A stretch of 64,000 nt of DNA from Bacillota bacterium (GTDB taxonomy: Bacteria; Bacillota; Sulfobacillia; Sulfobacillales; JAIMBI01), in assembly GCA_021846565.1 (NCBI GenBank), contig JAJZWS010000009.1:1-64000 (forward strand), in the 5' to 3' direction. Below the pieces are notes generated by a model. It worked only from the letters and a program-made list of their open reading frames with translations, searched no databases and was not told the origin of the DNA. The translations under genes and the position numbers were made by a program. Shown in pieces: positions 25,004-34,750 of the stretch; the stretch's first letter is position 1; every line of letters begins with the position of its first letter.

Positions 25004-28000
25004 TCAGCCCACCTCCGCCGGGGCGTTGCCGGATCCCAGCCGCACCGATACCAGCCGGCTCGCACCTCCGCCATCGGTGGCAAACCCCCAAAGGGCCGCC
25101 GCTTGCTCCATCGTGGACTTGTGGTGTGTCACCACGACGTACTGCGAGTGCCGACGCCGCGCCAGGTACAAGGCGAAGCGCCGCGCATTTTCCTCATCCA
25201 GACTGGCCTCCGCCTCGTCCAACACGACCAGTGGGGCCGGCCGAACATCCAGGAGGGCAAACAGCCAGGCGAGCGCCCCCAGCGCCTTCTCGCCGCCGGA
25301 CAGCAGCCCAAGTGACTGCGGGCGCTTGCCGGGCGGCTCCACCCACAGCTCAATCCCCGGTTCGGGCGTCGACACCCATTGAAAGCCGCCGCGCCCCCCG
25401 CCAAACATCTCCGACACCGCACTGGCGAAGGCGGCTTCCAGCTGCTGAAGTGCCTGCCGCCGCCGGCCTTCCACTTCTCCCGCCAAATCGCCCAGCGTCG
25501 CCTCCAAATCTCGGGTGGCCCGCTCGACGTCACTTTGTTCAGAGTCGAGAAAGTGCAGGCGCTCCTCCAACGCCTGATAGGCCGCCAAGCTTCCGGGGCG
25601 AATAGGTCCCAAGGCTTCGGTGTCGCGTGCCAAGGCCGCCAGCGTCCGCTCCGCGTCGGCGACGTCCGCGACCGGTGAGCCGGCCGACTCTGGGTCCGCG
25701 GCCAGTTCCTCCAGCTGGCCCCCGGCCCGTTCCTGCTCCACCGCCAACTGCTGGGCGCGCTGTTCTAGGCGGGTTCGCTCGAGACGGAGTCCTGCCAGCC
25801 GAACGCCCACCGCGTCCACGTGACCCCTGGTGGCCTCCGCCGCCTCCCGCGCGTCCGCCACCTGCTGTGTCAAGCGTCCAAGCTCCCCGTCAAGCCGTGC
25901 CACATGCTGTTCGGCCTCGTGCACCTCGGCCGCGATGGTGTGTGCCCGTTCGGCCAGCGCCGCCGCGCGCCGGCCAACTGCGGCGCGTTGTTCGGCCGCA
26001 CGCGCCAGCAGTGCCGTCCAGCGGGCCTGTTCCTGTCGGCGCTCCGTGGCCACGGATTCCCAGAGCCGCTGCTCGGCCAGCAGAGCCGCTCGCTGACCCT
26101 GGAGCTGCTGACAGGCTTCCACCGCGGCGCGCCACGCCCGCTCGGCTTCCTCAGCCGTTTCTTGGGCGGCCGATAGCCTCGCCGTGGCATCTTCCTCTCC
26201 TGAGTCGGCAGGAGACCAGGCCGCAAGCACCGCCTCGAGGCGTTCCGCGGCTTGCCGGCGTTCCATCCCAACCCCATGGAGCCGCCGATCCAGTTCTGCC
26301 AGTGACGCCTCGGCTTCTCGCGCCTCCTGCTCTACACTGGCCACAAGTTGGCGCAGTCCCTCCAACTGCGGACGCTCCGCGGCCAGCTGGTCGGCCAGTC
26401 GTGCGATTTCCGCGCGGCGGGTCCACGGCGAGGTCGGCTGCCCTGGGGAGCCACCGGTGATGGCCCCGCCGGGATGCACCAGCTGCCCGTCCCGTGTGAC
26501 CAGCCGATAGCGAAAGCCAATGAGCCGGCCCAGGGCCAAGGCGTCTTCCAGGCGCTCTACCACCAGCACGCGGCCCAGCCGGTGGGCGGCGGCCGGGCGC
26601 AGCCGCTCCGCGATCGTGACGAGATCGAGCGCCCAACCCGTCACACCTTCCTGCCGCCCGATGTCATCATCGCCCGCGTTGGGCTGTGCGGGCCCGACCG
26701 TATTCAGCGGGAGAAACGTGGCCCGCCCGAGTCCGTGAGCCTGCAAGTGGCGCACCGCATCCCGGGCATCCCGGTCTGTGTCCACCACCACGTCCTGCGC
26801 CGCCCCGCCCAACGCGGCGTGGATCGCCACGCGGTACGGGTCGGGCACCTCCAGCAGGGTGCCCAGCGTCCCCAGGATGCCCGAGAGCGTTCCTGCCTGC
26901 GCGGCCGCCAGCGTCGCACGCACTCCCCGGCCGTAGCCTTCGCCCTCCGCTTCCAGCTGGTGCAGCGCCCGGTGCCGTGCCTGCCGCTGGGCCACCTGCT
27001 GATCCAGTGCGGCCAGACGCTGCCGCTCGGCCGCGAGATAGTGCCTTAAGCGCTCTACCTGCTGCACCCGATCCCGCCGCTCCCCGTCCATCGCCGTCAA
27101 CCGTGCCGCTTGGTCATCCTCCTGGGCCCGGAGAGCCGCGACCGCCTCCATGGGATGCTCCGCGGCCGGGCCCAAGATCCCCGCCAGGCGGTCCCGCGCG
27201 CGCTGTTGGGCCGTGCTTGCGGCGGCGAGCCGGTCACGTTCCGCCGCCAGCGCCCGAAAGGTCTGCTCCCGGCTTTCACGGTCGGCGTCAGCCTGCCCCT
27301 GCGCACGCTCCACCGCCGCGAGGGCTTGCAAAACGGCCCCCAGACGTTCCTCGCCGAGTGCGGCGGGCCGCTCCCCGGGCGGCGGCGCCTCATTGTCGCG
27401 CTGGGCCTCGGCCAGCCATCCCGCGATCTGCGTCTGCTCGGCGCGCAGGCTGTCCAACCGCCCCTGCCACCGCTGCCGCGACTGCTCGCACTCCACGGAC
27501 TGTCGGGTCAGCTCGGACACTTGGGCTTCGCCGGCCGTGACCTGCGCCGCCGCGTGTTGGTGGGCCGCCTCGGCCTCCGCGGCGTCGACCGCCAGCGCGC
27601 GCTGCCGCTGGGCCACCCCCGCCCGCTGTTCCGCGAGCCGTTGCACCAGACGCTCTAGGCGCGTCCGGCGCGCGGCCTTCAGGCCCACGCGCAAGCAATC
27701 CCGCTGAGCAGCCAGTACCATGTATTGCCGCTCGCGGTCGGCCTCCGCGGCCATCTCGTTCATTTCGCGCCGGACGCCCAACGTCAGGTCCTTGGCCCGA
27801 ACCAGGTCGCGCGCCACCACCGCCAGCTGTTGGCGGGTTTCCTTCTCGCGCAGCTGGACGCGCGTATTGCCCGCCGCTTCCTCCACCTGCAGCAGCCGCT
27901 CGGCGGGCCGCTGCAGCAGCGTGGCTTCAATGCGTCCCTGGCCAATGACGGCGTAGGCCGCCCGCCCCAGCCCGCTGTCCAGGAACCAGTCGGTGAGATC

Positions 28001-28366
28001 TCTGAGCCGCACGGGTCGATTGCCCACCAGGTACTCGCTGTCGCCCTGCCGGTACAGGCGGCGGCCCACGCGTAGCACCTCGGGCCAGCCGGGCATCGCC
28101 CCGTCGGCGTTGTCAAACTCCAGGGTCACCTCCGCCAGCTGGGCGGCCCGCCGGCGTGGAGTCCCGTTCCACAGGAGTTCCTCCCACCGCTCCGCACGCA
28201 ACTCGCGAACGCGCTGTTCCCCCAACGCCCAGCGAATGGCATCCACCACGTTGCTTTTGCCGCCCCCGTTGGGCCCCACCAGGGCCGTCAAGCCAGGAGG
28301 CAGGTCGATGCGCACTTCCCCGGCAAATGACTTGAATCCGTAGAGCTCTACTGCCTTGAGATGCAT
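25004..28366 (-). CDS. smc: Chromosome segregation ATPase SMC
   Basis: 1120-residue condensin subunit. Head: LYGFKSFAGEVRIDLPPG and Walker A GPNGGGKSNVVDAIRWALGE; two long coiled-coil arms rich in Ala, Arg, Gln and Glu; hinge around 480-620 (GVRATLAAAQAGTLSGILG region); C-terminal signature LLSGGEKALGALAWLFALL and Walker B VVLDEAEASLD. The start is ATG 28366, as the longer frame runs through the upstream promoter region and has no homology. Works with ScpA/ScpB, not in this window. Confidence 0.97.
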   Translation of the reverse strand: MHLKAVELYGFKSFAGEVRIDLPPGLTALVGPNGGGKSNVVDAIRWALGEQRVRELRAERWEELLWNGTPRRRAAQLAEVTLEFDNADGAMPGWPEVLRVGRRLYRQGDSEYLVGNRPVRLRDLTDWFLDSGLGRAAYAVIGQGRIEATLLQRPAERLLQVEEAAGNTRVQLREKETRQQLAVVARDLVRAKDLTLGVRREMNEMAAEADRERQYMVLAAQRDCLRVGLKAARRTRLERLVQRLAEQRAGVAQRQRALAVDAAEAEAAHQHAAAQVTAGEAQVSELTRQSVECEQSRQRWQGRLDSLRAEQTQIAGWLAEAQRDNEAPPPGERPAALGEERLGAVLQALAAVERAQGQADADRESREQTFRALAAERDRLAAASTAQQRARDRLAGILGPAAEHPMEAVAALRAQEDDQAARLTAMDGERRDRVQQVERLRHYLAAERQRLAALDQQVAQRQARHRALHQLEAEGEGYGRGVRATLAAAQAGTLSGILGTLGTLLEVPDPYRVAIHAALGGAAQDVVVDTDRDARDAVRHLQAHGLGRATFLPLNTVGPAQPNAGDDDIGRQEGVTGWALDLVTIAERLRPAAAHRLGRVLVVERLEDALALGRLIGFRYRLVTRDGQLVHPGGAITGGSPGQPTSPWTRRAEIARLADQLAAERPQLEGLRQLVASVEQEAREAEASLAELDRRLHGVGMERRQAAERLEAVLAAWSPADSGEEDATARLSAAQETAEEAERAWRAAVEACQQLQGQRAALLAEQRLWESVATERRQEQARWTALLARAAEQRAAVGRRAAALAERAHTIAAEVHEAEQHVARLDGELGRLTQQVADAREAAEATRGHVDAVGVRLAGLRLERTRLEQRAQQLAVEQERAGGQLEELAADPESAGSPVADVADAERTLAALARDTEALGPIRPGSLAAYQALEERLHFLDSEQSDVERATRDLEATLGDLAGEVEGRRRQALQQLEAAFASAVSEMFGGGRGGFQWVSTPEPGIELWVEPPGKRPQSLGLLSGGEKALGALAWLFALLDVRPAPLVVLDEAEASLDEENARRFALYLARRRHSQYVVVTHHKSTMEQAAALWGFATDGGGASRLVSVRLGSGNAPAEVG

Positions 28367-28444
28367 GCCGCCCCCACTTTGCGTGTCGCTGGGGCCATTG
28401 TACCGTTCTGTTCGTAGTGGTGCCGAACACCCGGGCGCATGGCA

Positions 28445-28500
28445 TACAGAGTTTCTGTACACGAGACCGTGCGGACCGTGTTTTGCAGTGGGTTTCTGTA
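28445..28500. promoter_or_regulatory. Candidate operator: palindrome plus repeated half-site
   Basis: TACAGA-GTT-TCTGTA (28445-28459) is a perfect 6-3-6 palindrome. Its right half GTTTCTGTA recurs at 28492-28500, 41 bp away (about four helical turns). Both lie in the 170-bp gap between divergent smc and the HTH regulator gene, so autoregulation and control of smc are possible. Confidence 0.5.
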
Positions 28501-28535
28501 AAGGACGAGGGCATCGTAGTGCGAATGTGTCGCGC

Positions 28536-29102
28536 ATGGATGTGGCGGACAAAATCGCGGACGTGATCCTCTCCGACCCCTCGGTGAGCGTGCGCGAGAT
28601 TGCGCAGCGCCTGGGCTACGCCGAGGAGAAGACGATCTACTACTGGATGAACAAGCGGGGTTTTCATGGGATCCGGCCGTTCAAGCGCGCGGTCCTCACG
28701 GGCCAGTATCGGGCGGCGTCGCGGGCGCGCGAAGCGGTCGGGCGCCCCGGACGCCTGCCCGTGGCGGATCGTCTCACGAAAACCGGCGACCCCGTCTACA
28801 CGGGCGAGACGCTCCCCATCACGCTGGACCGCGGTCGCGGGCTGTTCGTGTGGTGCTATCACGGACCGCCCGATCTGGGCATCCTGCCAGGCGATTATCT
28901 CGTCATCGGACCCGTCAACTTGGAGTCCGCGGCGGTGGTGCTGGCCATCGGGCCCGAGCACGCCCCGACTATCCGCCACGTAGTCCACGCGGATGGCGGG
29001 CCCCTGTTGGTCGAACCGCTCCGCGCCACCATCGACTCGTCGGCTCGTGCGATTGGTACCGTGCTACAGGTGTTGCGCCTCCTGCCACCTGCCACCATCT
29101 GA
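28536..29102 (+). CDS. HTH regulator with LexA/S24-like C-terminal domain
   Basis: 188 residues. The N-terminal helix-turn-helix reads KIADVILSDPSVSVREIAQR then LGYAEEKTIYYWMNKRGFHG. The C-terminal half (GILPGDYLVIGP and following strands) resembles the beta fold of LexA/phage-repressor S24 domains, but no Ser-Lys dyad is evident, so self-cleavage is unlikely. ATG 28536 begins the recognisable domain; it lacks a strong ribosome binding site. The repeated TCTGTA sites upstream suggest it regulates itself. Function is otherwise unknown. Confidence 0.6.
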   Translation: MDVADKIADVILSDPSVSVREIAQRLGYAEEKTIYYWMNKRGFHGIRPFKRAVLTGQYRAASRAREAVGRPGRLPVADRLTKTGDPVYTGETLPITLDRGRGLFVWCYHGPPDLGILPGDYLVIGPVNLESAAVVLAIGPEHAPTIRHVVHADGGPLLVEPLRATIDSSARAIGTVLQVLRLLPPATI

Positions 29103-29178
29103 CAGGCTCCGTCCACAACCCGACGGCGGGCGGGCGCGTTATACCCTCGGAGCCCCGAATCGGGTGCGTGTTTGCGTA

Positions 29179-29187
29179 TGCTACAAT
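29179..29187 (+). promoter_or_regulatory. Extended -10 element before the penicillin-binding protein
   Basis: TGC-TACAAT lies 90 bp upstream of the PBP start; no clear -35 hexamer accompanies it. Confidence 0.35.
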
Positions 29188-29277
29188 GGCCGGCGAGATG
29201 CGCCGACGCGGCCCCGTCGTGGTGGCCCTCTATTATGATGCCCGAGGCAGGGATCCGCTGTGAAGTGAGGTGATCGA

Positions 29278-31764
29278 ATGCGTTGTGCGCGTTGTGGCTT
29301 TGACAATACGAGTGCGTCGACGTTCTGCCGTCAGTGCGGCAAGCGCTTGCACGGCGCGTCCAAGCCCTCCAAGCGGCCTCAGCGCCGCCTCCGGTGGGGT
29401 CGTATGGTGTTGCTGGGTGCGGGTGCCGTCGTGGTCCTGACCCTGGGCGTGGTGGGCAAGTCCGTCGTGGCGGCTTGGCGCACCATGCCAACCATCAGCA
29501 AGGTGGTGGCGGCCACCGCCCAGGACTCCATCGTTTACGACCGATACGGCCAGCAGGTGGAGGTGTTGCACGGACCGTCCAACCGGATGACCGTGTCCTC
29601 CCTCGGTCAGGTGTCCACCCCGATGCAGGATGCCATCGTGGCCATTGAGGACCACAGCTTTTACAGCAACCCGGGGTTCGACCTGAAGTCCATGGCTCGC
29701 GCGGCCATCGCCGACGTCTTGCACCGCGGCGGCCTGCAGGGGGCCAGCACGATCACGGAGCAGCTGGCGAAAACCTTGTACCTGAAGGACAACCAGAGCC
29801 TCACGTACAAGCTCCAAGAAGTGTTTTTGGGGCTGGAGCTGGCGCGCATGTACTCCAAGCAGCAAATTTTGACCATGTACTTGAACAACATCTACTTTGG
29901 TGACGGAGCCACGGGCATTGCGGCAGCGGCCAACGCCTATTACAACGAGAACCCGTCCCAGCTGACGCTGGCGCAGGCCAGCGTGATCGCGGGACTCGTC
30001 CAGGCCCCGTCGCTGTACGACCCATACGTGAACCCGAAGCTCGCCAAGGCGCGCCAACTGCAGGTGTTGCAGGCGATGGAAACCTACCAGGGCTTGTCCC
30101 ACAAGGCCGCCATGGCGGCGTACAACGCGCCCTTGAACCTGCATCAGGGCACGATCCAGCAGCAGTCCGCTGACCCGTACCCCTGGTACACCACGACCAT
30201 CATCAGCTTGCTGGAAGGTGCGCCCTACCATCTGACTTATCAGCAAATCACGCAGGGCGGGCTCCACATCTACACGGCGCTCGATCCGAAGGTGTACAAC
30301 ATCTCTCAGAACGCCGTCACATACTGGATGAACCACAACTTTGGGACGTCAACCAAGGCCGTGCCGTTTCATCAGGCGGCAGCCGTGGTGATGGATCCGC
30401 AGAACGGGTACGTGCTGTCCATCATCGGGGGGCGCAACCCGTCCCAGGCCGTTGCCTTTGATGAAAACTACGCCTTTCAGGCCCACCGGAGCACGGGGTC
30501 GTCGATCAAGCCCATCATGGAGTACACCCCGGCACTCGCCAAGGGCCTTACCCAGATGACCGTGATGCAGGACATCCCGCAGTTTCGCCGCAACGGCAAC
30601 TGGTGGCCTCAGAACGACAACCACCTGAACGTGGGCTACATCACGCTGCGCGACGCGCTGGGCATTTCGGACAACAACATCGCGGTGCGGCTGCTGAACA
30701 AGATTGGGCTCAACTACGGGTTTAACTTTGCCAACCAGAAGTTCGGCCTCACCCTGAATCCCGCGAACCTGACCCAGTCCGGCCTCGCGATGGCCATCGG
30801 TGGGTTCCTGCACGGCCCCACGCCCATGCAGATGACCGATGCCTACGACGCCATCGCCAACGGCGGCGTCCGCATGAAGCCGATTTTCATCACCAAGGTC
30901 ACCAATCAGTACGGCGCCGTGCTGTTTCAGAACAGGCCCAGCGGCCAGCGGGAGTTCTCTCCGCAGGTGGCCTACATCATGACGCAGATGATGGAGCGCG
31001 TGTTTTACCCCGGCCCGCTGCCCGGTCTGTCCACCGACACCGGCATGGGCCAGTACACGACCGGCTACAATCTGTCGCCGGGACGCCCGGCGGCCGGCAA
31101 AACCGGGACCAACAATGGCTACGCGGACGCCTGGTTCGACGGCTTTACGCCCCAACTGCTGTCGGTAGTGTGGGAGGGCCGCCAAGCTGAAGAGCCCAAC
31201 GTGCCCCAGTATCTCATCAACGGGCAGGGCCCAGCCTACGGGGCGGCGGCCGCCGGACCTATCTGGCGGCAAATCATCCAGCAATCGTCGGCGGCCTTGA
31301 ACCTCCCGGCGGTCAACTTCACGAAACCCAGCGGTATTGTGTACGTCCCCGACGTCAGCATCACCTCCGGCCAGCTCGCGGGCCCCTACACACCGCAGCA
31401 TGACATCCAGGGCGCCGACTTCATCGCCGGCACCCAGCCGACCACCGTGGGACACAGCCACGTCATGGAGCCGGTGTTGGTCAGCAATCCGCATCTGCTG
31501 TGGCAGCCCGGCTGTGGCCCATTCGTTGACAAAGTCTTTCTGACCAAAGAACCCAATTGGCGGCCCGGTATGCCGCTGCCGCTCGACCACTTCCTGTGGG
31601 CTCCCACAGCGACGTGCACGCCGTCCAGCGCGACAGGGAGTGGCACCGGCACCGGCACGACGGCGCCCGGCAATGGCACCACGGGCAATGGCACCACGGG
31701 CAATGGCACGAGCACCGGCAACGGCACGCCGCCTGGCAATGGCACGGGCAACAGCACCGGCTAG
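29278..31764 (+). CDS. Class A penicillin-binding protein with N-terminal zinc ribbon
   Basis: 828-residue bifunctional peptidoglycan synthase. A cytoplasmic zinc ribbon comes first (C3-x2-C6 and C17-x2-C20), then a basic stretch, one membrane helix (about 43-66), and the GT51 glycosyltransferase with catalytic Glu124 in AIEDHSFYSN and ASTITEQLAKTLYL. The transpeptidase has S408-S-I-K411, S464-D-N and K608-T-G. The C-terminus is a Gly/Thr/Asn-rich tail of TGNGT-like repeats (about 31625-31760). ATG 29278 follows GAGGTGATCGA. Its stop shares CTAG with the stop of convergent rnc. The zinc ribbon suggests a cytoplasmic partner or redox/zinc control (inference). Confidence 0.93.
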   Translation: MRCARCGFDNTSASTFCRQCGKRLHGASKPSKRPQRRLRWGRMVLLGAGAVVVLTLGVVGKSVVAAWRTMPTISKVVAATAQDSIVYDRYGQQVEVLHGPSNRMTVSSLGQVSTPMQDAIVAIEDHSFYSNPGFDLKSMARAAIADVLHRGGLQGASTITEQLAKTLYLKDNQSLTYKLQEVFLGLELARMYSKQQILTMYLNNIYFGDGATGIAAAANAYYNENPSQLTLAQASVIAGLVQAPSLYDPYVNPKLAKARQLQVLQAMETYQGLSHKAAMAAYNAPLNLHQGTIQQQSADPYPWYTTTIISLLEGAPYHLTYQQITQGGLHIYTALDPKVYNISQNAVTYWMNHNFGTSTKAVPFHQAAAVVMDPQNGYVLSIIGGRNPSQAVAFDENYAFQAHRSTGSSIKPIMEYTPALAKGLTQMTVMQDIPQFRRNGNWWPQNDNHLNVGYITLRDALGISDNNIAVRLLNKIGLNYGFNFANQKFGLTLNPANLTQSGLAMAIGGFLHGPTPMQMTDAYDAIANGGVRMKPIFITKVTNQYGAVLFQNRPSGQREFSPQVAYIMTQMMERVFYPGPLPGLSTDTGMGQYTTGYNLSPGRPAAGKTGTNNGYADAWFDGFTPQLLSVVWEGRQAEEPNVPQYLINGQGPAYGAAAAGPIWRQIIQQSSAALNLPAVNFTKPSGIVYVPDVSITSGQLAGPYTPQHDIQGADFIAGTQPTTVGHSHVMEPVLVSNPHLLWQPGCGPFVDKVFLTKEPNWRPGMPLPLDHFLWAPTATCTPSSATGSGTGTGTTAPGNGTTGNGTTGNGTSTGNGTPPGNGTGNSTG

Positions 31765-32426
31765 CGGGCTCCGTCTGGCTCCAGGAGCCCCCACGCGGCG
31801 GCGGCGGCCGCCTGCTCGGCGGCCTTCTTGCTGGGTCCGTCCCCGCGGCCGTGCTCTTGGCCAGCCCAGGTGACGGCGACGGTGAACACTTTGGCGTGTT
31901 CGGGGCCTCCCTCCGCCACCACATGATAGCGTGGCACGTGCCCCCAGCGAATCAGACGCTCGGCCAAGCGCGTCTTGTAGTCCCGCGGCCGCGTGCCGGC
32001 CGCGTCCAGCACCGGCTCCAGCACCTCCAGCACCCGCTGGCTGGCTTGTGCGAGATTCGTGGACAGATAAGCCGCCCCGACAACGGCCTCGAACGCGTCG
32101 GCCAAGAGGGACGGCTTCTCGGCCCCCCCCGTGGCCCGCTCGCCACGTCCGAGGCGGATATGGGCCCCTATGCGCAACACGCGTGCCGCTTGGGCCAGCG
32201 CCGACTCGCGCACCAGCGCGGCGCGGGCTTCCGACAGCTGGCCCTCATCCCAGTCGGGATGTTGGCGAAACAGCCAGTCGGTCACCGCCAGTTGGACGAC
32301 CGCGTCGCCCAAAAACTCTAGGCGCTCGTTGAACGAAACACCCTCACCCACTTCGTGCGCGTACGACGAGTGCGTGAGGGCCGTTTCCAAGAGGCGGGCA
32401 TCCGGCACCCACCGCCCAAGGTTCAT
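31761..32426 (-). CDS. rnc: Ribonuclease III
   Basis: Double-strand-specific endoribonuclease of 221 residues. The signature [20 protein letters not shown] carries catalytic acids, and [15 protein letters not shown] the second set. The C-terminal dsRBD ends with [15 protein letters not shown]. It is last in the fatty acid operon, overlapping fabF by ATGA. Confidence 0.97.
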   Translation of the reverse strand: MNLGRWVPDARLLETALTHSSYAHEVGEGVSFNERLEFLGDAVVQLAVTDWLFRQHPDWDEGQLSEARAALVRESALAQAARVLRIGAHIRLGRGERATGGAEKPSLLADAFEAVVGAAYLSTNLAQASQRVLEVLEPVLDAAGTRPRDYKTRLAERLIRWGHVPRYHVVAEGGPEHAKVFTVAVTWAGQEHGRGDGPSKKAAEQAAAAAAWGLLEPDGAR

Positions 32427-33700
32427 GGGGCCGGAGGCCAGACGCTAAACGCCAGGGAGGCATTGTGGCCCCCAAATCCAAAGGCGTTGGACAGCGCCGC
32501 GGCGACGCGCGTCGGCCGTGGAACATTCGGGACGTAGTCCAGATCGCACGCTGGGTCGGCGTGTTCCAGGTTGGCGGTGGGCGGCAACACCTGATGGTGC
32601 AGGGCCAGTGCCGTCGCAATGGCCTCGACCGCGCCCGCGGCACCAAACAGGTGCCCCGTGACCGACTTAGTGGACGACACCGCCAACTGGTACGCGTGGG
32701 CGGCAAACACCCGCTTGATGGCGGCAGTTTCCGCAGCGTCCCCCAGCGGCGTCGACGTCCCGTGGGCGTTGATGTACCCAATGGCCTCGGGCGCCAGGTC
32801 GGCGTCTCGCAGCGCGGCCCGCATGGCGGCCACGGCCCCTTCCCCGTCGGGGTGCGGCTCGACCATGTGATATGCGTCCGCCGATCGGCCGTAGCCCACC
32901 AGTTCCGCGTAAATGTGCACCCCGCGCGCCTGAGCGTGATCCAACGCCTCCAGCACCAGCACACCCGCGCCCTCCCCCATCACGAACCCATCGCGCAACG
33001 CATCGAAGGGACGTGAGGCATGCTCGAGGTCCGCATTGTTGGTCGACAGCGCCCGCATGCTGGAAAACCCGGCCAGCGCAATGGGGAGGATCACGGCTTC
33101 GGCCCCCCCCGCCAGCATCAGGTCTGCATCACCGTGCTGAATTGTCCTCATGGCATCGCCGACCGCGTGGCCCGATGACGCACACGCGGTCGTCACCGAC
33201 TCGTTGGGTCCCATCAGACCAAAGCGAATCGCGGTTTGACCGGCCAGCATGTTGCCGATCATCATGGGAATGAAAAACGGACTCACACGCCCGGGCCCGC
33301 GCGACTCCAAGACATGCAGCTGGTCCACCAGCGTCTCCATGCCGCCGATGCCGGTCCCCATGCTCACTCCGCTGCGCCCGGGATCAGGACTGCGGAGCTC
33401 AGCATCATCCCACGCCAACTGAGCGGCGGCCACACCCAGCTGGGTGTACCGGTCCATGTGGCGAACATCCTTCCGGTCCAGATAGGCCGCAGGGTCAAAA
33501 TCCGGTACCTCGGCCGCAAACCGCGTAGGATAGTCGGTCGCATCGAAGCGACTAATGGGCCGGACGCCACTCCGCGCGGTCAACAACCCAGACCAAAAGC
33601 TGCGATGGCCCGTTCCGACCGGAGAAATGACGCCCAACCCCGTAATGACCACGCGCCGTGCGGGCCGCGCCGGCACCACTCCCTTGGGATCCACCTTCAT
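32423..33700 (-). CDS. fabF: Beta-ketoacyl-ACP synthase II
   Basis: Condensing enzyme for chain elongation, 425 residues. The Cys-His-His triad is visible in [24 protein letters not shown] and [12 protein letters not shown]. Starts 3 bp after the acpP stop. Confidence 0.97.
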   Translation of the reverse strand: MKVDPKGVVPARPARRVVITGLGVISPVGTGHRSFWSGLLTARSGVRPISRFDATDYPTRFAAEVPDFDPAAYLDRKDVRHMDRYTQLGVAAAQLAWDDAELRSPDPGRSGVSMGTGIGGMETLVDQLHVLESRGPGRVSPFFIPMMIGNMLAGQTAIRFGLMGPNESVTTACASSGHAVGDAMRTIQHGDADLMLAGGAEAVILPIALAGFSSMRALSTNNADLEHASRPFDALRDGFVMGEGAGVLVLEALDHAQARGVHIYAELVGYGRSADAYHMVEPHPDGEGAVAAMRAALRDADLAPEAIGYINAHGTSTPLGDAAETAAIKRVFAAHAYQLAVSSTKSVTGHLFGAAGAVEAIATALALHHQVLPPTANLEHADPACDLDYVPNVPRPTRVAAALSNAFGFGGHNASLAFSVWPPAP

Positions 33701-33703
33701 GGA

Positions 33704-33949
33704 TCAGGCGTGGTCCCGGATGTAGTCCACCGCGTCGGTGACCGTCGCGATCTTTTCGGCGTCTTCGTCCGGGATCTCCAGGCCAAACTCTTCTTCGAGG
33801 GCCATGACCAGCTCCACGATGTCCAGCGAGTCGGCTCCCAGGTCTTCGATGAAGTGGGCCTCCGGGCGCACCTCGTCCTCCTCGACGCCCAGCTGGTCCA
33901 CAATGATCTCCTTCACCTTGGGAAACACATCTACGCCCTTGTCCGCCAT
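33704..33949 (-). CDS. acpP: Acyl carrier protein
   Basis: 81 residues, strongly acidic, with Ser41 in [10 protein letters not shown] as the 4'-phosphopantetheine attachment site. Lies between fabG and fabF as usual. Confidence 0.98.
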   Translation of the reverse strand: MADKGVDVFPKVKEIIVDQLGVEEDEVRPEAHFIEDLGADSLDIVELVMALEEEFGLEIPDEDAEKIATVTDAVDYIRDHA

Positions 33950-33966
33950 CTCGCTGACTCCTCCTG

Positions 33967-34707
33967 TTACTGGATTGCCAAGCCACCGTCAACGACCAGG
34001 ACATGTCCGGTCACATATGGGGCCTGGGTCAAAAACCACACGGCATCGGCCACATCGTCGGGAGCGCCCACGCGCTGCACCGGAATTGCTTCGGCCATTT
34101 TCGCACGCTGTGCCTCAGTCATGGCCGCCAATAAGTCGGTTTCGATAAATCCGGGGGCCACTGCGTTGGCGGTGATGCCGCGACTCGCCCACTCCTTGGC
34201 CAATGCCTTCGTAAACCCAATCATACCCGCTTTGGCCGCGGAATAGTTGGCCTGCCCCGCGTTCCCGATCAGACCGGCCACCGACGCCACGTTGACGATC
34301 CGGCCAAAGCGCTGCCGCACCATGGGTCTCAGTGCGGCCTTGCAGCAGTAAAACACGCTGGCGAGGTTGGTGTCCAGCACCGCGGACCAGTCCGCGTGCG
34401 AGAGGCGGGGCACCAAGCCGTCCCGGGTGATGCCCGCGTTGTTGACCAGCAGATCCAACCGACCGAAACGCTCGTGTACTGTGGCAACCAGCGCCTCGGC
34501 GGCTTGCGGATCCGCCACGTCGGCCTGAAATGCTTCCGCCACGCCTCCGTACTGGCGCACCGCCTCCACCACGCCCGCGGCTCCCGCCGCGTCCCCGCGG
34601 TAGTTGACGGCCGTCGTGACGCCCTCGCGCGCCATGCGCAGCGCGATGGCGCGCCCGATGCCGCGTGACGCCCCGGTGACGAGGGCCACGCGCTTGTCCT
34701 GGCTCAT
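33967..34707 (-). CDS. fabG: 3-oxoacyl-ACP reductase
   Basis: NADPH-dependent short-chain dehydrogenase of 246 residues: [12 protein letters not shown] cofactor loop, [10 protein letters not shown], catalytic Ser in [14 protein letters not shown], and YSAAK (Tyr-Lys). PGFIETDL follows. Separated from acpP by 17 bp. Confidence 0.96.
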   Translation of the reverse strand: MSQDKRVALVTGASRGIGRAIALRMAREGVTTAVNYRGDAAGAAGVVEAVRQYGGVAEAFQADVADPQAAEALVATVHERFGRLDLLVNNAGITRDGLVPRLSHADWSAVLDTNLASVFYCCKAALRPMVRQRFGRIVNVASVAGLIGNAGQANYSAAKAGMIGFTKALAKEWASRGITANAVAPGFIETDLLAAMTEAQRAKMAEAIPVQRVGAPDDVADAVWFLTQAPYVTGHVLVVDGGLAIQ

Positions 34708-34750
34708 CTGGTCCCCCCTGGCATGCCCAAATGCGAATCGATTGTAGCCT

